A stretch of 10,871 bases of DNA from JAICLL01 sp035252155. GTDB taxonomy: Bacteria; Planctomycetota; Planctomycetia; Pirellulales; JAICIG01. This document shows positions 1 through 5,989 of this stretch, piece by piece. The notes under the pieces were generated by a model. That model was not told the origin of the DNA. It saw only the letters and a program-made list of their open reading frames with translations, and did no database searches. The DNA is taken from the NCBI GenBank assembly GCA_035252155.1, contig DATFDL010000779.1, positions 1 to 10,871 on the forward strand, written 5' to 3'. Positions within the stretch are counted from its first letter, which is position 1. Each line of letters begins with the position of its first letter. Position numbers and translations under genes: made by a program.

Positions 1-1391
1 ATAAGTTGATCATAGTTGGCATTCGGCCCTGAGAAGGGAAGCATGCCCGAATATAGCCGAGGGCGCGGCATTTGGTCGATAATCCACTCCATGCCAAGCC
101 GAAGTTGGGCCCGTTCAGATTGGTCAAGGTTGACTATCTCATCTTCAATGAGCACCCTGGGTTCGCCCTGGGGATCCTTCAATAAGCCATTACCGCCCAA
201 ATAATCGCGCGCATAGAGGCAAAGAGACCATATTAAACCTAACTCCTTGAATGGTTCGGATTGTTGATCTGGCACTGCTGTCAAAGCTAGAGCCGCATGC
301 AGGTGCGATTTCAACGACTTTCGCATGTCAGCGTTGCTCATCCGATCGCGTTGCTGGTTCGCATCGGCGATCTTTTTCACGACGTCCGATCGCTCAAGGA
401 CCTTGGTCAAGCCTAATCCGAGCTGGTCAACGACGTCGTTGATAACGAGATTCCTCATCGTCATGGGCAACAGTTCCTCGCTGAGATAGGGGGTCGCCGT
501 AATCGTGACCTCGGCGCCGTATCCTTTGTGCGTCTTGTTGCCGGGAATGATCGAAACGGGAATCCGCACCAGGTTCAGCGCGTAACCGGGCGAGTCGGCT
601 GTATCGTCGCCTTCGTTCACGCGCCTTATCTCTTGGAGATAATTTAGATATCTACTCAATTGAGATAGCATCTCGGTCGGTTCCAGCGAGAACTCCGAAA
701 AATCGCTCAGGCCTGTCAGCGGCTGGGTGCGCGTGATGGCGCTGCCACTGGTCAAATTGCCGCCAGGGTTGTTGATCATCATAAAGGCCGGATTGCTCGT
801 GCCGGCCTGACCGCCCGCGCCTCCTCCTCCTCCTCCGCCACCACCGCCACCGGTGCTCGGCGCAGCGCTGCTGGAGGCTCCACCCCCAGTTGCGCCGCCG
901 GTGGAAGAGCTTGCGCCGCCGGCCGGCGTCGTGGAACTTGTCGACCTGCTGGTGGTTTGGCTGCCGGCGTTCAGAGCCAGTGCCAAGCCAAGAAACGACT
1001 GATCGCTGCGGCGAATGTATCCCTGAAGGCTTTCCTTGAACTGCGTCAAATAACCCAAAGTGACTTGCTCGTACTCCTGCCGGTGCTTGGTGAGCCGGGC
1101 TTGGCCCCAGACGTCGGGTTGCTTGGCGACGATCGTGCCGAAGATATTGATGTGGTGCTGTAGGTAGTCGATCTCTTTCGCGAGGCTCTCTACCGAATGG
1201 TCGCGCTCGGTAGGAGGCTTCAAACGACTAAGGAACTTCGGCAAATGGTCGCCTCCGAAGGCAGCGGGAGGCATGAGGGACTGGCAAGTGAACGCGAGAA
1301 TCAACACCACCCCGGCGATCTTTCGTCCGTGAATCATCGAAGTACCTGGCCACTGCTTCAAAAGCGCCGTTTGCCCGGCGAAGGCTCCCAT
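1..1391 (-). CDS. Exported hypothetical protein with poly-Gly linker (3' end outside window)
   Basis: An uninterrupted minus-strand frame of 463 codons continues past the left edge, so the C-terminus is missing. The ATG at 1391 has a good ribosome binding site (GAGG, 6 nt upstream) and an in-frame TAG lies further upstream. A second ATG at 1337 (residue 19) would begin directly at the signal peptide but has only a weak site. Residues 19-45 look like a signal peptide: basic MIHGRK, hydrophobic VVLILAF, then PPAAFG. Residues 60-140 are probably helical. Residues 145-197 are a Ser/Thr/Gly/Ala linker with 11 consecutive glycines. Residues from about 200 on form a mixed domain with a TPYLSEELLPMTMRNL segment and INDVVDQLG. 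I do not recognise a named family, and the resemblance to planctomycete surface-type proteins is from memory only. It is last in a run of three minus-strand genes and probably acts outside the cytoplasm. Confidence 0.75.
   Translation of the reverse strand, partial: MGAFAGQTALLKQWPGTSMIHGRKIAGVVLILAFTCQSLMPPAAFGGDHLPKFLSRLKPPTERDHSVESLAKEIDYLQHHINIFGTIVAKQPDVWGQARLTKHRQEYEQVTLGYLTQFKESLQGYIRRSDQSFLGLALALNAGSQTTSRSTSSTTPAGGASSSTGGATGGGASSSAAPSTGGGGGGGGGGGAGGQAGTSNPAFMMINNPGGNLTSGSAITRTQPLTGLSDFSEFSLEPTEMLSQLSRYLNYLQEIRRVNEGDDTADSPGYALNLVRIPVSIIPGNKTHKGYGAEVTITATPYLSEELLPMTMRNLVINDVVDQLGLGLTKVLERSDVVKKIADANQQRDRMSNADMRKSLKSHLHAALALTAVPDQQSEPFKELGLIWSLCLYARDYLGGNGLLKDPQGEPRVLIEDEIVNLDQSERAQLRLGMEWIIDQMPRPRLYSGMLPFSGPNANYDQL
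820..850 (-). repeat. GGN triplet repeat encoding poly-glycine
   Basis: Five consecutive GGA codons (822-836) lie inside a run of 11 glycine codons of the exported protein, with GGT/GGC variants on the 5' side. Perfect triplet runs of this kind are prone to slippage in steps of one residue, which would change linker length without breaking the frame. Confidence 0.7.
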
Positions 1392-1542
1392 GCCTTCCCT
1401 CAGATTGGCTACAAGCGATTCCTAGCTCGCCATCGGCGCAGCGCGGCTGGTAACATTGAGAAAAGGCGGGGGTTCAATTCAGCCGCTACGACTGCGCCTC
1501 ATGGCGCCAGCGACATGGGTCAACCGGAATAAACGGACCAGG

Positions 1543-2025
1543 TCAACCTTGGCGGCCGATAATGCGGCCGTTGCTGATGATGACGGCTTTCGGACCAGGA
1601 CCCCGCCGATTGGCGTCGGCCGCCGCCGGTTCGACCAGCACCAACTCAGAGTCACCTTCAGCCGATTCGGAGTCCGAGTTCTTTGTTTGTCCTGAGCCAG
1701 CAGCTTGCCCGAAATACTTGCGTTTGAGAGCATCCAAACCAGTTCCTTGGCTACTGGCATGCTGCTTTACGTCACGATCGCTGATGGGGGCAGTGGCGAC
1801 GATGCGCATACCCGGCATCTTTTCAGCGATAACCTCGTGTGCCGACTTGCGTGACTTCGTTGAACGCGACGACTCCCTCTCGAGCGAATCGGCCGCGGCG
1901 CTGCCAGTTTCCTGCGATGATTCGAGGAACCTCCTCCGCAGACTGGCGAGCTTTTCAACAATCGGCGTGCTCAACGACGATTGCAGGGAGGCCTTTGCCC
2001 GCTTTTTGGATGGCTTCTTGGGCAT
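1543..2025 (-). CDS. Small charged hypothetical protein (160 aa)
   Basis: The start is taken as the ATG at 2025 (MPKKPSKKR). A GTG at 2061 would add 12 residues, but a TATAAT box at 2070-2065 would place transcription start near 2058, downstream of that GTG. The N-terminus is lysine/arginine-rich. Residues 10-65 look helical and polar. The middle has MRIVATAPISDRDV and a segment ending in LKRKYFG. A Ser/Asp/Glu-rich stretch follows, then a compact tail with RRGPGPKAVIISNGRIIGRQG-like residues, ending at the stop. No signal peptide or membrane segment is visible. The opposite-strand ORF over the same bases is rich in Cys, Ser and Arg and looks like a shadow. I do not recognise a family. Its position between the MBL-peptidase gene and the exported protein makes an adaptor, inhibitor or substrate role possible, but that is a guess. 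Confidence 0.65.
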   Translation of the reverse strand: MPKKPSKKRAKASLQSSLSTPIVEKLASLRRRFLESSQETGSAAADSLERESSRSTKSRKSAHEVIAEKMPGMRIVATAPISDRDVKQHASSQGTGLDALKRKYFGQAAGSGQTKNSDSESAEGDSELVLVEPAAADANRRGPGPKAVIISNGRIIGRQG

Positions 2026-2064
2026 GACGAGAAACATCCCGAGACAAATGGCCTTAACCACCTA

Positions 2065-2093
2065 ATTATAGTCGACGCACGGAGGCGAGGCCA
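2065..2093 (-). promoter_or_regulatory. Candidate promoter with perfect -10 box for the 160-aa gene
   Basis: On the minus strand, TATAAT occupies 2070-2065, in the gap after the stop of the 862-aa gene and 40 nt before the ATG at 2025. The -35 region, about 17 nt upstream, is poor (TGGCCT). A perfect AT-rich hexamer is uncommon by chance in DNA this GC-rich. If it is used, the leader is about 33 nt and the small gene can be transcribed apart from the gene before it. Confidence 0.4.
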
Positions 2094-2140
2094 CCCCGGT
2101 ACACGTTCGACCTCTGGCGCGTGCACCGGTCGAGTTCGGA

Positions 2141-4729
2141 TTACCAGCCCAATCCGAGGCAAGTGAATTGACGTAAAATCTTAAGCTCACGGGCTTTGTC
2201 CACTGGGTCGCGAGTCCGGCGATGTGGAATCCCGCCGAGGTAATCGGTCTTTGCTTGAAACAGCGCCTCCGCTGGTGGAAAACCCAGGATAAAGTGGCGC
2301 CAGAACGCGCTGTGCAGCGGAGCGCCATAATAACTCGTGTCGTTTCCGTCCGGGGAATAATGAGCTCCCGTGCACCCGACGAATGCACGCGCGCCGGCAT
2401 TCAAAAAGCTCAATGCAATGGAAGCATTCACTGCTCGGGGCGATATTAAAGCTGGAGGAACAACATCGATGGCGCGTTCCATTACCGTTAGTGCCCCCCA
2501 GCATGCGCCGCAGAACACGACACGGTTTGCCACAGGCGTTACATCGCTTATGTTCATCGCTTCGTAGGGAATTTCACGGTCCGTCTCTCCCCAAAATCGC
2601 TGGCTATCCTGGAAGTCGCCGTGAAGCATAAGATAGACGGCCGACGACGAAAGTACTCCGTTGGCATACCGCGGATCCCCTGGCCGCGCGGCCTCCGATT
2701 CAATAAAGTTAGCCGCGCCCGCCCCGGGAATGCTTCCGTAAATGCGGGCCGCATAAGGGCGGTTTCTGTTCTGCACGCCGCCAAGCTGCACCGCGGCTGA
2801 GCCGCCCGCTTGCATGGCGCGAACGACCAGCTCCGGTGTCTTAGCGTCGGGAACGCGCGAAACAGGCAATTCGGCCATCCCGTCGCCATCGCGATCGCCG
2901 TAGATTGAATCGCTCCAGACGAGGAAGTCATCATAGGGATCTCCGTCGCGATGGCGAACCGCGGCCCTGAGCGACGAGTCGAGCGCATCCAGGCGGTGAG
3001 CGGGAACGACGTCGTAGCCGCCGACGAGAACGACCCCGGCCGTATCCGAATTAAGCGAAGGTCTCACCAAGTGCAGCACTTGGTTCGGGTCAGTTGCGCC
3101 GGCGGGCAACGTGTCGAGGACGGCGTGACCTGCGCCAGCGACGCGATCGAGAATGTCGTCAGCCTCGTGCTGGCCGAGATTTCGATGCAGCGCCTCGCGG
3201 CTGGTAACGAACAACAACTTGGGCAAGCGGCGACCCCCCGCGAGTTTCCAGTCGGCGCCGATGTCGCCTTTTACGCGGCGGCCAGCAAGCGGCTCCAACT
3301 CGATCGTGAGCGAGACCCTAGTCCCGGCGTAAGGAAACGACGCCGAAACTCGTGCCGGCTCTACGGCAAATTCGTTCTCTGGGACCGATGCCCTCGCCGT
3401 CGTTCCAACAGGCGGCTCGGCAGGCGGCGCTGCGGGGAGCGAACTCGCAGTAGTTCCCGCTGAGACGGGTGCCGCGGGCAGCCCAGCGTCGTCTTTGTTC
3501 GGCGCGCCGATATTAAGCCGGCCGCCGCGGCTAAAAGTGATCTGCTGACCCGCTCCGAACGTTACGGTAATTAGTCCGTTGCGGTCAGTGCGAGCCCACG
3601 TCACCGAGTCGTCGTTCCTCCTCAAACGTTTCAACAACGTCAACACGGCCGGATCAGGATGCTTTGCATCGCGCAGGCCACCGCTGATCCCAAACCGAAC
3701 ACTTCCATTCAGGTCACGGAAGACGGATTCGTCGAACCCGTTGTAACTGGCGTGGTGTGATATTTTCACGAAGTCAAACGCTCCGCGCTTGGCCTCATCA
3801 GCCACAACTTTGCGCAACGCGTTCATTTCTGCATCCAGTCCGCGCAGCTCGGCATTTGCGAACTGCATGTCGCCGGCAAGAAGCACGCGGGCTTCCGCGG
3901 CATCGAGTGTCACTACGATGCTTTGATTGTTGAGAGCCGCACCTCTCCCAGGTCGGTCGCTGGCATCACCCAACGGCGACGCGACCAAAGAGCGATATAG
4001 CGCAAGGCCGTCGACGGCCGAAAGATCGTCTCGGTCTTCGCCTTCCGAGAGTTGCCGGACCGCTTCGATGCCGTCTCGCGTGAGCTGTTCGATAGCCTCA
4101 GCGCATAGTAAGAGCTGGTCCTGTGATGGGCCGAGAATCCTCAGCCCAATTTCGCGAAATGCCTTTTCCAGATTGGGCAACTTGTCGCCACGATAGCGAA
4201 GCATTTGCTGGCCTAGTCGCCGTTCAAGTTTTGCCAGCATCTTCCGATAACGGGGCTCGAGGCTTGGTGCGTCCGCGAGGAACTGTTGAAGATCTGCATC
4301 GGCGACGCCCATGCGACTCTCTTCGCGGAGTGCAGCCACGACTCGCCGCGCCGTAGGCGACACATCGGCTGCGTCAAGTGGACCGATTTCACCAGGTGCG
4401 TGCCCAAAGCCTAGGTTCTCGTCTGCCACCAATGCCCATTTCAGGTCCAACATGTCGTGCTCGACCATTTCGGGCAGGCAGCCGATATGGTCCGTGTGGC
4501 AATGAGTCACGACTAGCAGCGAAATCTCGAAGGGAGGGCCGTGGCCAAGAACTTGTTGCAGTTGATCGGGGATCGATGGATAACCACCCCTACCGCTAAT
4601 ATCGTGCTGATGGCCGCCATCGATCAGCACGTTGGTGCCACCGTACTGGCAGAGCACGCAGTCACCATATCGCTCCAAGCCCATATCCAGCAAATGAACT
4701 CGCAGTTGCCCATCGCGAAGGTGGTTCAT
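2141..4729 (-). CDS. MBL-fold hydrolase fused to caspase/gingipain-like peptidase
   Basis: This is an 862-residue protein without a signal peptide, so probably cytoplasmic. Residues 8-400 are an MBL domain: LIDGG at 35-39, the zinc motif THCHTDHIG (His76, His78, Asp80, His81), AGD with Asp287, and SHHASYNG with His325/His326. This layout is like the MBL domain associated with ComEC. Residues 115-265 form a mostly helical insert. Residues 405-455 are a Pro/Ala-rich linker. The C-terminal part (about 485-800) has features of clan CD (C25/caspase-like) peptidases: a VVLVGGYDVVPAH strand and turn, SDSIYGDRDGDG, a hydrophobic strand ending in LHG (His703), and VVFCGACWGA about 40 residues later. 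Cys743 is the likelier nucleophile and Cys740 the alternative. The ATG at 4729 has a weak upstream GGTG. Fold assignments rest on motifs seen by eye. Clan CD peptidases often act as regulated processing or cell-suicide proteases. The substrate here is unknown. Confidence 0.85.
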   Translation of the reverse strand: MNHLRDGQLRVHLLDMGLERYGDCVLCQYGGTNVLIDGGHQHDISGRGGYPSIPDQLQQVLGHGPPFEISLLVVTHCHTDHIGCLPEMVEHDMLDLKWALVADENLGFGHAPGEIGPLDAADVSPTARRVVAALREESRMGVADADLQQFLADAPSLEPRYRKMLAKLERRLGQQMLRYRGDKLPNLEKAFREIGLRILGPSQDQLLLCAEAIEQLTRDGIEAVRQLSEGEDRDDLSAVDGLALYRSLVASPLGDASDRPGRGAALNNQSIVVTLDAAEARVLLAGDMQFANAELRGLDAEMNALRKVVADEAKRGAFDFVKISHHASYNGFDESVFRDLNGSVRFGISGGLRDAKHPDPAVLTLLKRLRRNDDSVTWARTDRNGLITVTFGAGQQITFSRGGRLNIGAPNKDDAGLPAAPVSAGTTASSLPAAPPAEPPVGTTARASVPENEFAVEPARVSASFPYAGTRVSLTIELEPLAGRRVKGDIGADWKLAGGRRLPKLLFVTSREALHRNLGQHEADDILDRVAGAGHAVLDTLPAGATDPNQVLHLVRPSLNSDTAGVVLVGGYDVVPAHRLDALDSSLRAAVRHRDGDPYDDFLVWSDSIYGDRDGDGMAELPVSRVPDAKTPELVVRAMQAGGSAAVQLGGVQNRNRPYAARIYGSIPGAGAANFIESEAARPGDPRYANGVLSSSAVYLMLHGDFQDSQRFWGETDREIPYEAMNISDVTPVANRVVFCGACWGALTVMERAIDVVPPALISPRAVNASIALSFLNAGARAFVGCTGAHYSPDGNDTSYYGAPLHSAFWRHFILGFPPAEALFQAKTDYLGGIPHRRTRDPVDKARELKILRQFTCLGLGW

Positions 4730-4859
4730 AGGATTTCACCGGCCGGAGTCTTCGCACCGCATTTGGGCAATCATAATGTGGGAATCGTCGCAACGCTACG
4801 ATGCTGCCGCCTTGCGCAGCACTCGACGAATCCCTCGCTGACCACCATCTAAGAAACCC

Positions 4860-4884
4860 GGCCCCGTGGTCCGAAAACGGGGTC
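4860..4884. other. GC-rich hairpin upstream of the MBL-peptidase gene
   Basis: CCCCGT at 4862-4867 pairs with ACGGGG at 4877-4882, and the stem can extend to about 8 bp with a G-U pair. On the minus strand GGGTTTCTT follows a few bases later, so it could weakly terminate transcription coming from the 47-codon ORF before the MBL-peptidase gene starts. The T-tract is interrupted, so terminator function is doubtful. Confidence 0.35.
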
Positions 4885-4974
4885 CATTTTGCGGCGTCGG
4901 TGGCCGCCGGACCATTCGCTTAACTCCGGCCAACCGCAAAAGCCATAAGGCACGAGTGATCGAGGCTAGCCGGC

Positions 4975-5118
4975 TTACTGCTTCCGCTTGGGAGCGCCGT
5001 TTCGGCCTTTGCCGACGGGGATTGCCTCGAGATCGGTCACCAGCAACAGGTCGACGACATTCCATCGGTCGTCGGACTGGTAGACGATCACCGTTCGCCC
5101 GCTCGGCGCCGAGGCCAT
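4975..5118 (-). pseudogene. 47-codon ORF, probable C-terminal remnant of a lost gene
   Basis: ATG at 5118 opens a 47-residue minus-strand frame ending in TAA at 4977-4975. The product reads like a real protein end: MASAPSGRTVIVYQ, then DDRWNVVDLLLVTDLEAIPV, then a basic tail GKGRNGAPKRKQ. The same frame is open for five more codons upstream (PNREY) before a TGA. In the next frame the residues just before are LIEGSKPRLTE, so one frameshift near 5130 could have separated them. No strong ribosome binding site is present. It could instead be an intact small protein. I do not recognise the family. Confidence 0.4.
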
Positions 5119-5180
5119 GTACTCTCGGTTCGGTCAAGCGCGGCTTGCTTCCTTCGATTAGCGGCGATTAGGACCGATCA

Positions 5181-5195
5181 GTGTTCCCGAAACAC
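5181..5195. other. Short perfect stem-loop
   Basis: GTGTT at 5181-5185 pairs with AACAC at 5191-5195 around a 5-base loop (CCCGA). It is the first of a series of hairpins and palindromes that continues to 5377. No T-tract follows on either strand. Confidence 0.35.
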
Positions 5196-5216
5196 CCGGC
5201 TGAGACATGGTTGCCC

Positions 5217-5232
5217 GCCCCAGATCTGGGGC
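5217..5232. repeat. 16-bp perfect palindrome
   Basis: GCCCCAGATCTGGGGC is identical to its reverse complement. It lies 12 bp before the inverted CGTAAGTG motif that bounds the next structured segment. It could be a dimeric protein binding site or part of a structured transcript. Confidence 0.5.
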
Positions 5233-5241
5233 CGAGCCATT

Positions 5242-5380
5242 CGACGTAAGTGCCGATTTTGCGATTGTCGAAAAAACCCCTCCGCAGAAGGGGCACCTCT
5301 GCAGATCTCTCGGTTTTTTACGGCAAGTGCAAATTTGCAAACACCGTGCACGGCGATGCGCGAAAAAACCACTTACGACG
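5242..5380. repeat. Palindrome-dense segment with inverted ends
   Basis: The segment is bounded by CGTAAGTG (5245-5252) and its inverted copy CACTTACG (5370-5377). With flanks the match is 11 of 12 (TCGACGTAAGTG against TCGTCGTAAGTG). Inside are TCTGCAGA (5298-5305), TGCAAATTTGCA (5328-5339) and CCGTGCACGG (5344-5353), each a perfect palindrome, plus a terminator-like hairpin. It could be a short non-autonomous element or a small structured RNA gene. No flanking target duplication was identified. Confidence 0.4.
5271..5293 (-). terminator. Rho-independent terminator-like hairpin, minus strand
   Basis: Read on the minus strand, CCCCT (5293-5289 complement) and AGGGG (5281-5277 complement) form a 5-bp stem around a 7-nt loop, followed at once by TTTTTT (5276-5271). 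No recognisable gene lies upstream on this strand, so it may end a small RNA, an antisense transcript or a decayed gene. Confidence 0.5.
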
Positions 5381-5390
5381 ATCAAGGGAA

Positions 5391-5418
5391 GAGATCAGAG
5401 GTCGGCGGCCAGCGGTCA
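5391..5418. repeat. Degenerate heptamer array, four copies
   Basis: Four contiguous 7-mers: GAGATCA, GAGGTCG, GCGGCCA, GCGGTCA, fitting a GMGRYCR-like consensus, followed by GGGGAGAGGCC. The related array at 5495-5515 is preceded by a similar GGAGAGGGGCC block. Confidence 0.5.
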
Positions 5419-5447
5419 GGGGAGAGGCCGTTCCGCTCCTAAGATGC

Positions 5448-5475
5448 AAAAAACCCACCAAGCCAGATTCGTGGG
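5448..5475 (-). terminator. Second rho-independent terminator-like hairpin, minus strand
   Basis: On the minus strand, CCCAC (complement of 5475-5471) pairs with GTGGG (complement of 5458-5454), with two more A-T pairs after a mismatch, and TTTTTT follows directly (5453-5448). It sits between the two heptamer arrays. No gene upstream on this strand was found. Confidence 0.45.
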
Positions 5476-5494
5476 ATGATGCGGAGAGGGGCCG

Positions 5495-5515
5495 GAGGTC
5501 AGAGGTCGGAGGTCA
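5495..5515. repeat. Heptamer array, three copies
   Basis: Three contiguous copies, GAGGTCA, GAGGTCG and GAGGTCA, followed by GGG. They share the consensus of the array at 5391-5418, 77 bp away. The two arrays bracket the second minus-strand terminator-like hairpin. Confidence 0.6.
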
Positions 5516-5624
5516 GGGAAAGCATGAAAGACGAACGCCAGGGCATGCGCTTGCCTAAGCAAAGATCGATGCTTCGACATGTTGCGATAAAGTATTTATT
5601 CATAAACTGTTAGAAGGAGAGAGC

Positions 5625-5645
5625 GACGAGGGACCCCCTCGTTTT
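5625..5645 (+). terminator. Terminator-like hairpin, plus strand
   Basis: ACGAGGG (5626-5632) and CCCTCGT (5636-5642) form a 7-bp stem with a 3-base loop, ending in a short TTTT (5642-5645). No plausible plus-strand gene precedes it. It may simply insulate aroDE from upstream transcription. The T-tract is short, so activity is uncertain. Confidence 0.4.
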
Positions 5646-5758
5646 CCGCAAGCAAGCAAGCCCTTTTAGGGTAACAGGCTTCGCGACCGTCAAAAAAACG
5701 AACAGAGAAGAGGCCACCGGTACTCTGCGTTACCCTTGGCCGCCGATCCAAACCGACT

Positions 5759-5911
5759 CGCGATGGGGTGGTGTCGCAAAGTTGAGTTGGCCGGGGGCGA
5801 ATGGACACCAACCCGAAGCGTAAGCGAGGCAGAATCGGGTAGTTCCTCGCTTACGCTTCGGGTTGGTGTGGGCGACCAACTCAACTTTGAGACACCGCCC
5901 GCGATGGGGTG
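5759..5911. mobile_element. MITE-like palindromic element with 12-bp flanking direct repeat
   Basis: CGCGATGGGGTG occurs at 5759-5770 and again at 5900-5911, exactly bracketing 129 bp that are almost wholly self-complementary. The inner arms (5805-5829 and 5845-5869) match over 25 bp without error around a 15-bp loop. The outer arms (CAAAGTTGAGTTGG at 5777-5790 and its complement at 5876-5889) match over 14 bp, and GGTGTC at the left end matches 5 of 6 or better at the right. There is no coding capacity. The arrangement fits a non-autonomous element with a target duplication, 78 bp before the aroDE start. The ACCCGAAGCGTAAGCGAGG core is, from memory, a recurring motif in planctomycete genomes. 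Confidence 0.6.
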
Positions 5912-5989
5912 AGGTGGCGGATCGCCAGCCGCTTGGATAAACTAAATAACCGTCGATGTCATCAGCTATCTGGAGCGGCTCAAGGTCAC

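Larger units (their letters stand above)
4730..5989. other. Long intergenic region with repeats and hairpins, no intact gene
   Basis: This stretch separates the minus-strand cluster from the divergent aroDE operon. ORFs here are short, arginine- or cysteine-rich and lack family features. What it does hold is listed separately: the 47-codon remnant, palindromes, three terminator-like hairpins, heptamer arrays and a palindromic element. Near 5581-5608 there is an AT-rich patch (TTGCGA, then TAAACT 15 bp later) that is too weak to call as a promoter. No clear promoter for aroDE can be picked out by eye. Confidence 0.6.

Noticed and set aside
1562..2065. Plus-strand ORF of 167 codons opposite the 160-aa gene
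   Set aside because: It is rich in Cys, Ser and Arg with no ordered domain pattern, and the minus-strand reading has a promoter, a basic N-terminus and a structured tail. It looks like a shadow.
2951..3463. Plus-strand ORF of 170 codons inside the MBL-peptidase gene
   Set aside because: It lies fully opposite the linker and early peptidase domain of an 862-codon gene with recognisable motifs and has arginine-rich shadow composition.
4770..4775. TATGAT as -10 box for the MBL-peptidase gene on the minus strand
   Set aside because: The position, about 40 nt upstream of the start, is reasonable, but no acceptable -35 element is found at 16-18 bp, so it was not listed as a feature.
4796..5137. 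Minus-strand ORF of 113 codons upstream of the MBL-peptidase gene
   Set aside because: Its composition is arginine/proline-rich noise. The alternate frame at 4975-5118 has much better protein character over part of the same bases.
5158..5385. Minus-strand ORFs of 64-75 codons across the palindrome cluster, one with a CPFCGG motif
   Set aside because: They are read straight through hairpins and a terminator-like structure. The apparent zinc-ribbon pair is a single CxxC produced by the hairpin sequence.
5391..5515. Possible CRISPR array
   Set aside because: The repeat unit is 7 bp, contiguous and degenerate, with no spacers and no cas genes nearby.
5582..5608. Possible sigma-70 promoter upstream of aroDE (TTGCGA, then TAAACT)
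   Set aside because: Spacing of 15 bp and weak matches, almost 400 bp from the start codon with a hairpin and a mobile element in between.
5909..5989. Extended aroDE start at the first in-frame ATG
   Set aside because: The 27 extra residues lack similarity to the family, begin inside the flanking repeat of the palindromic element, and the ATG at 5990 has its own ribosome binding site.
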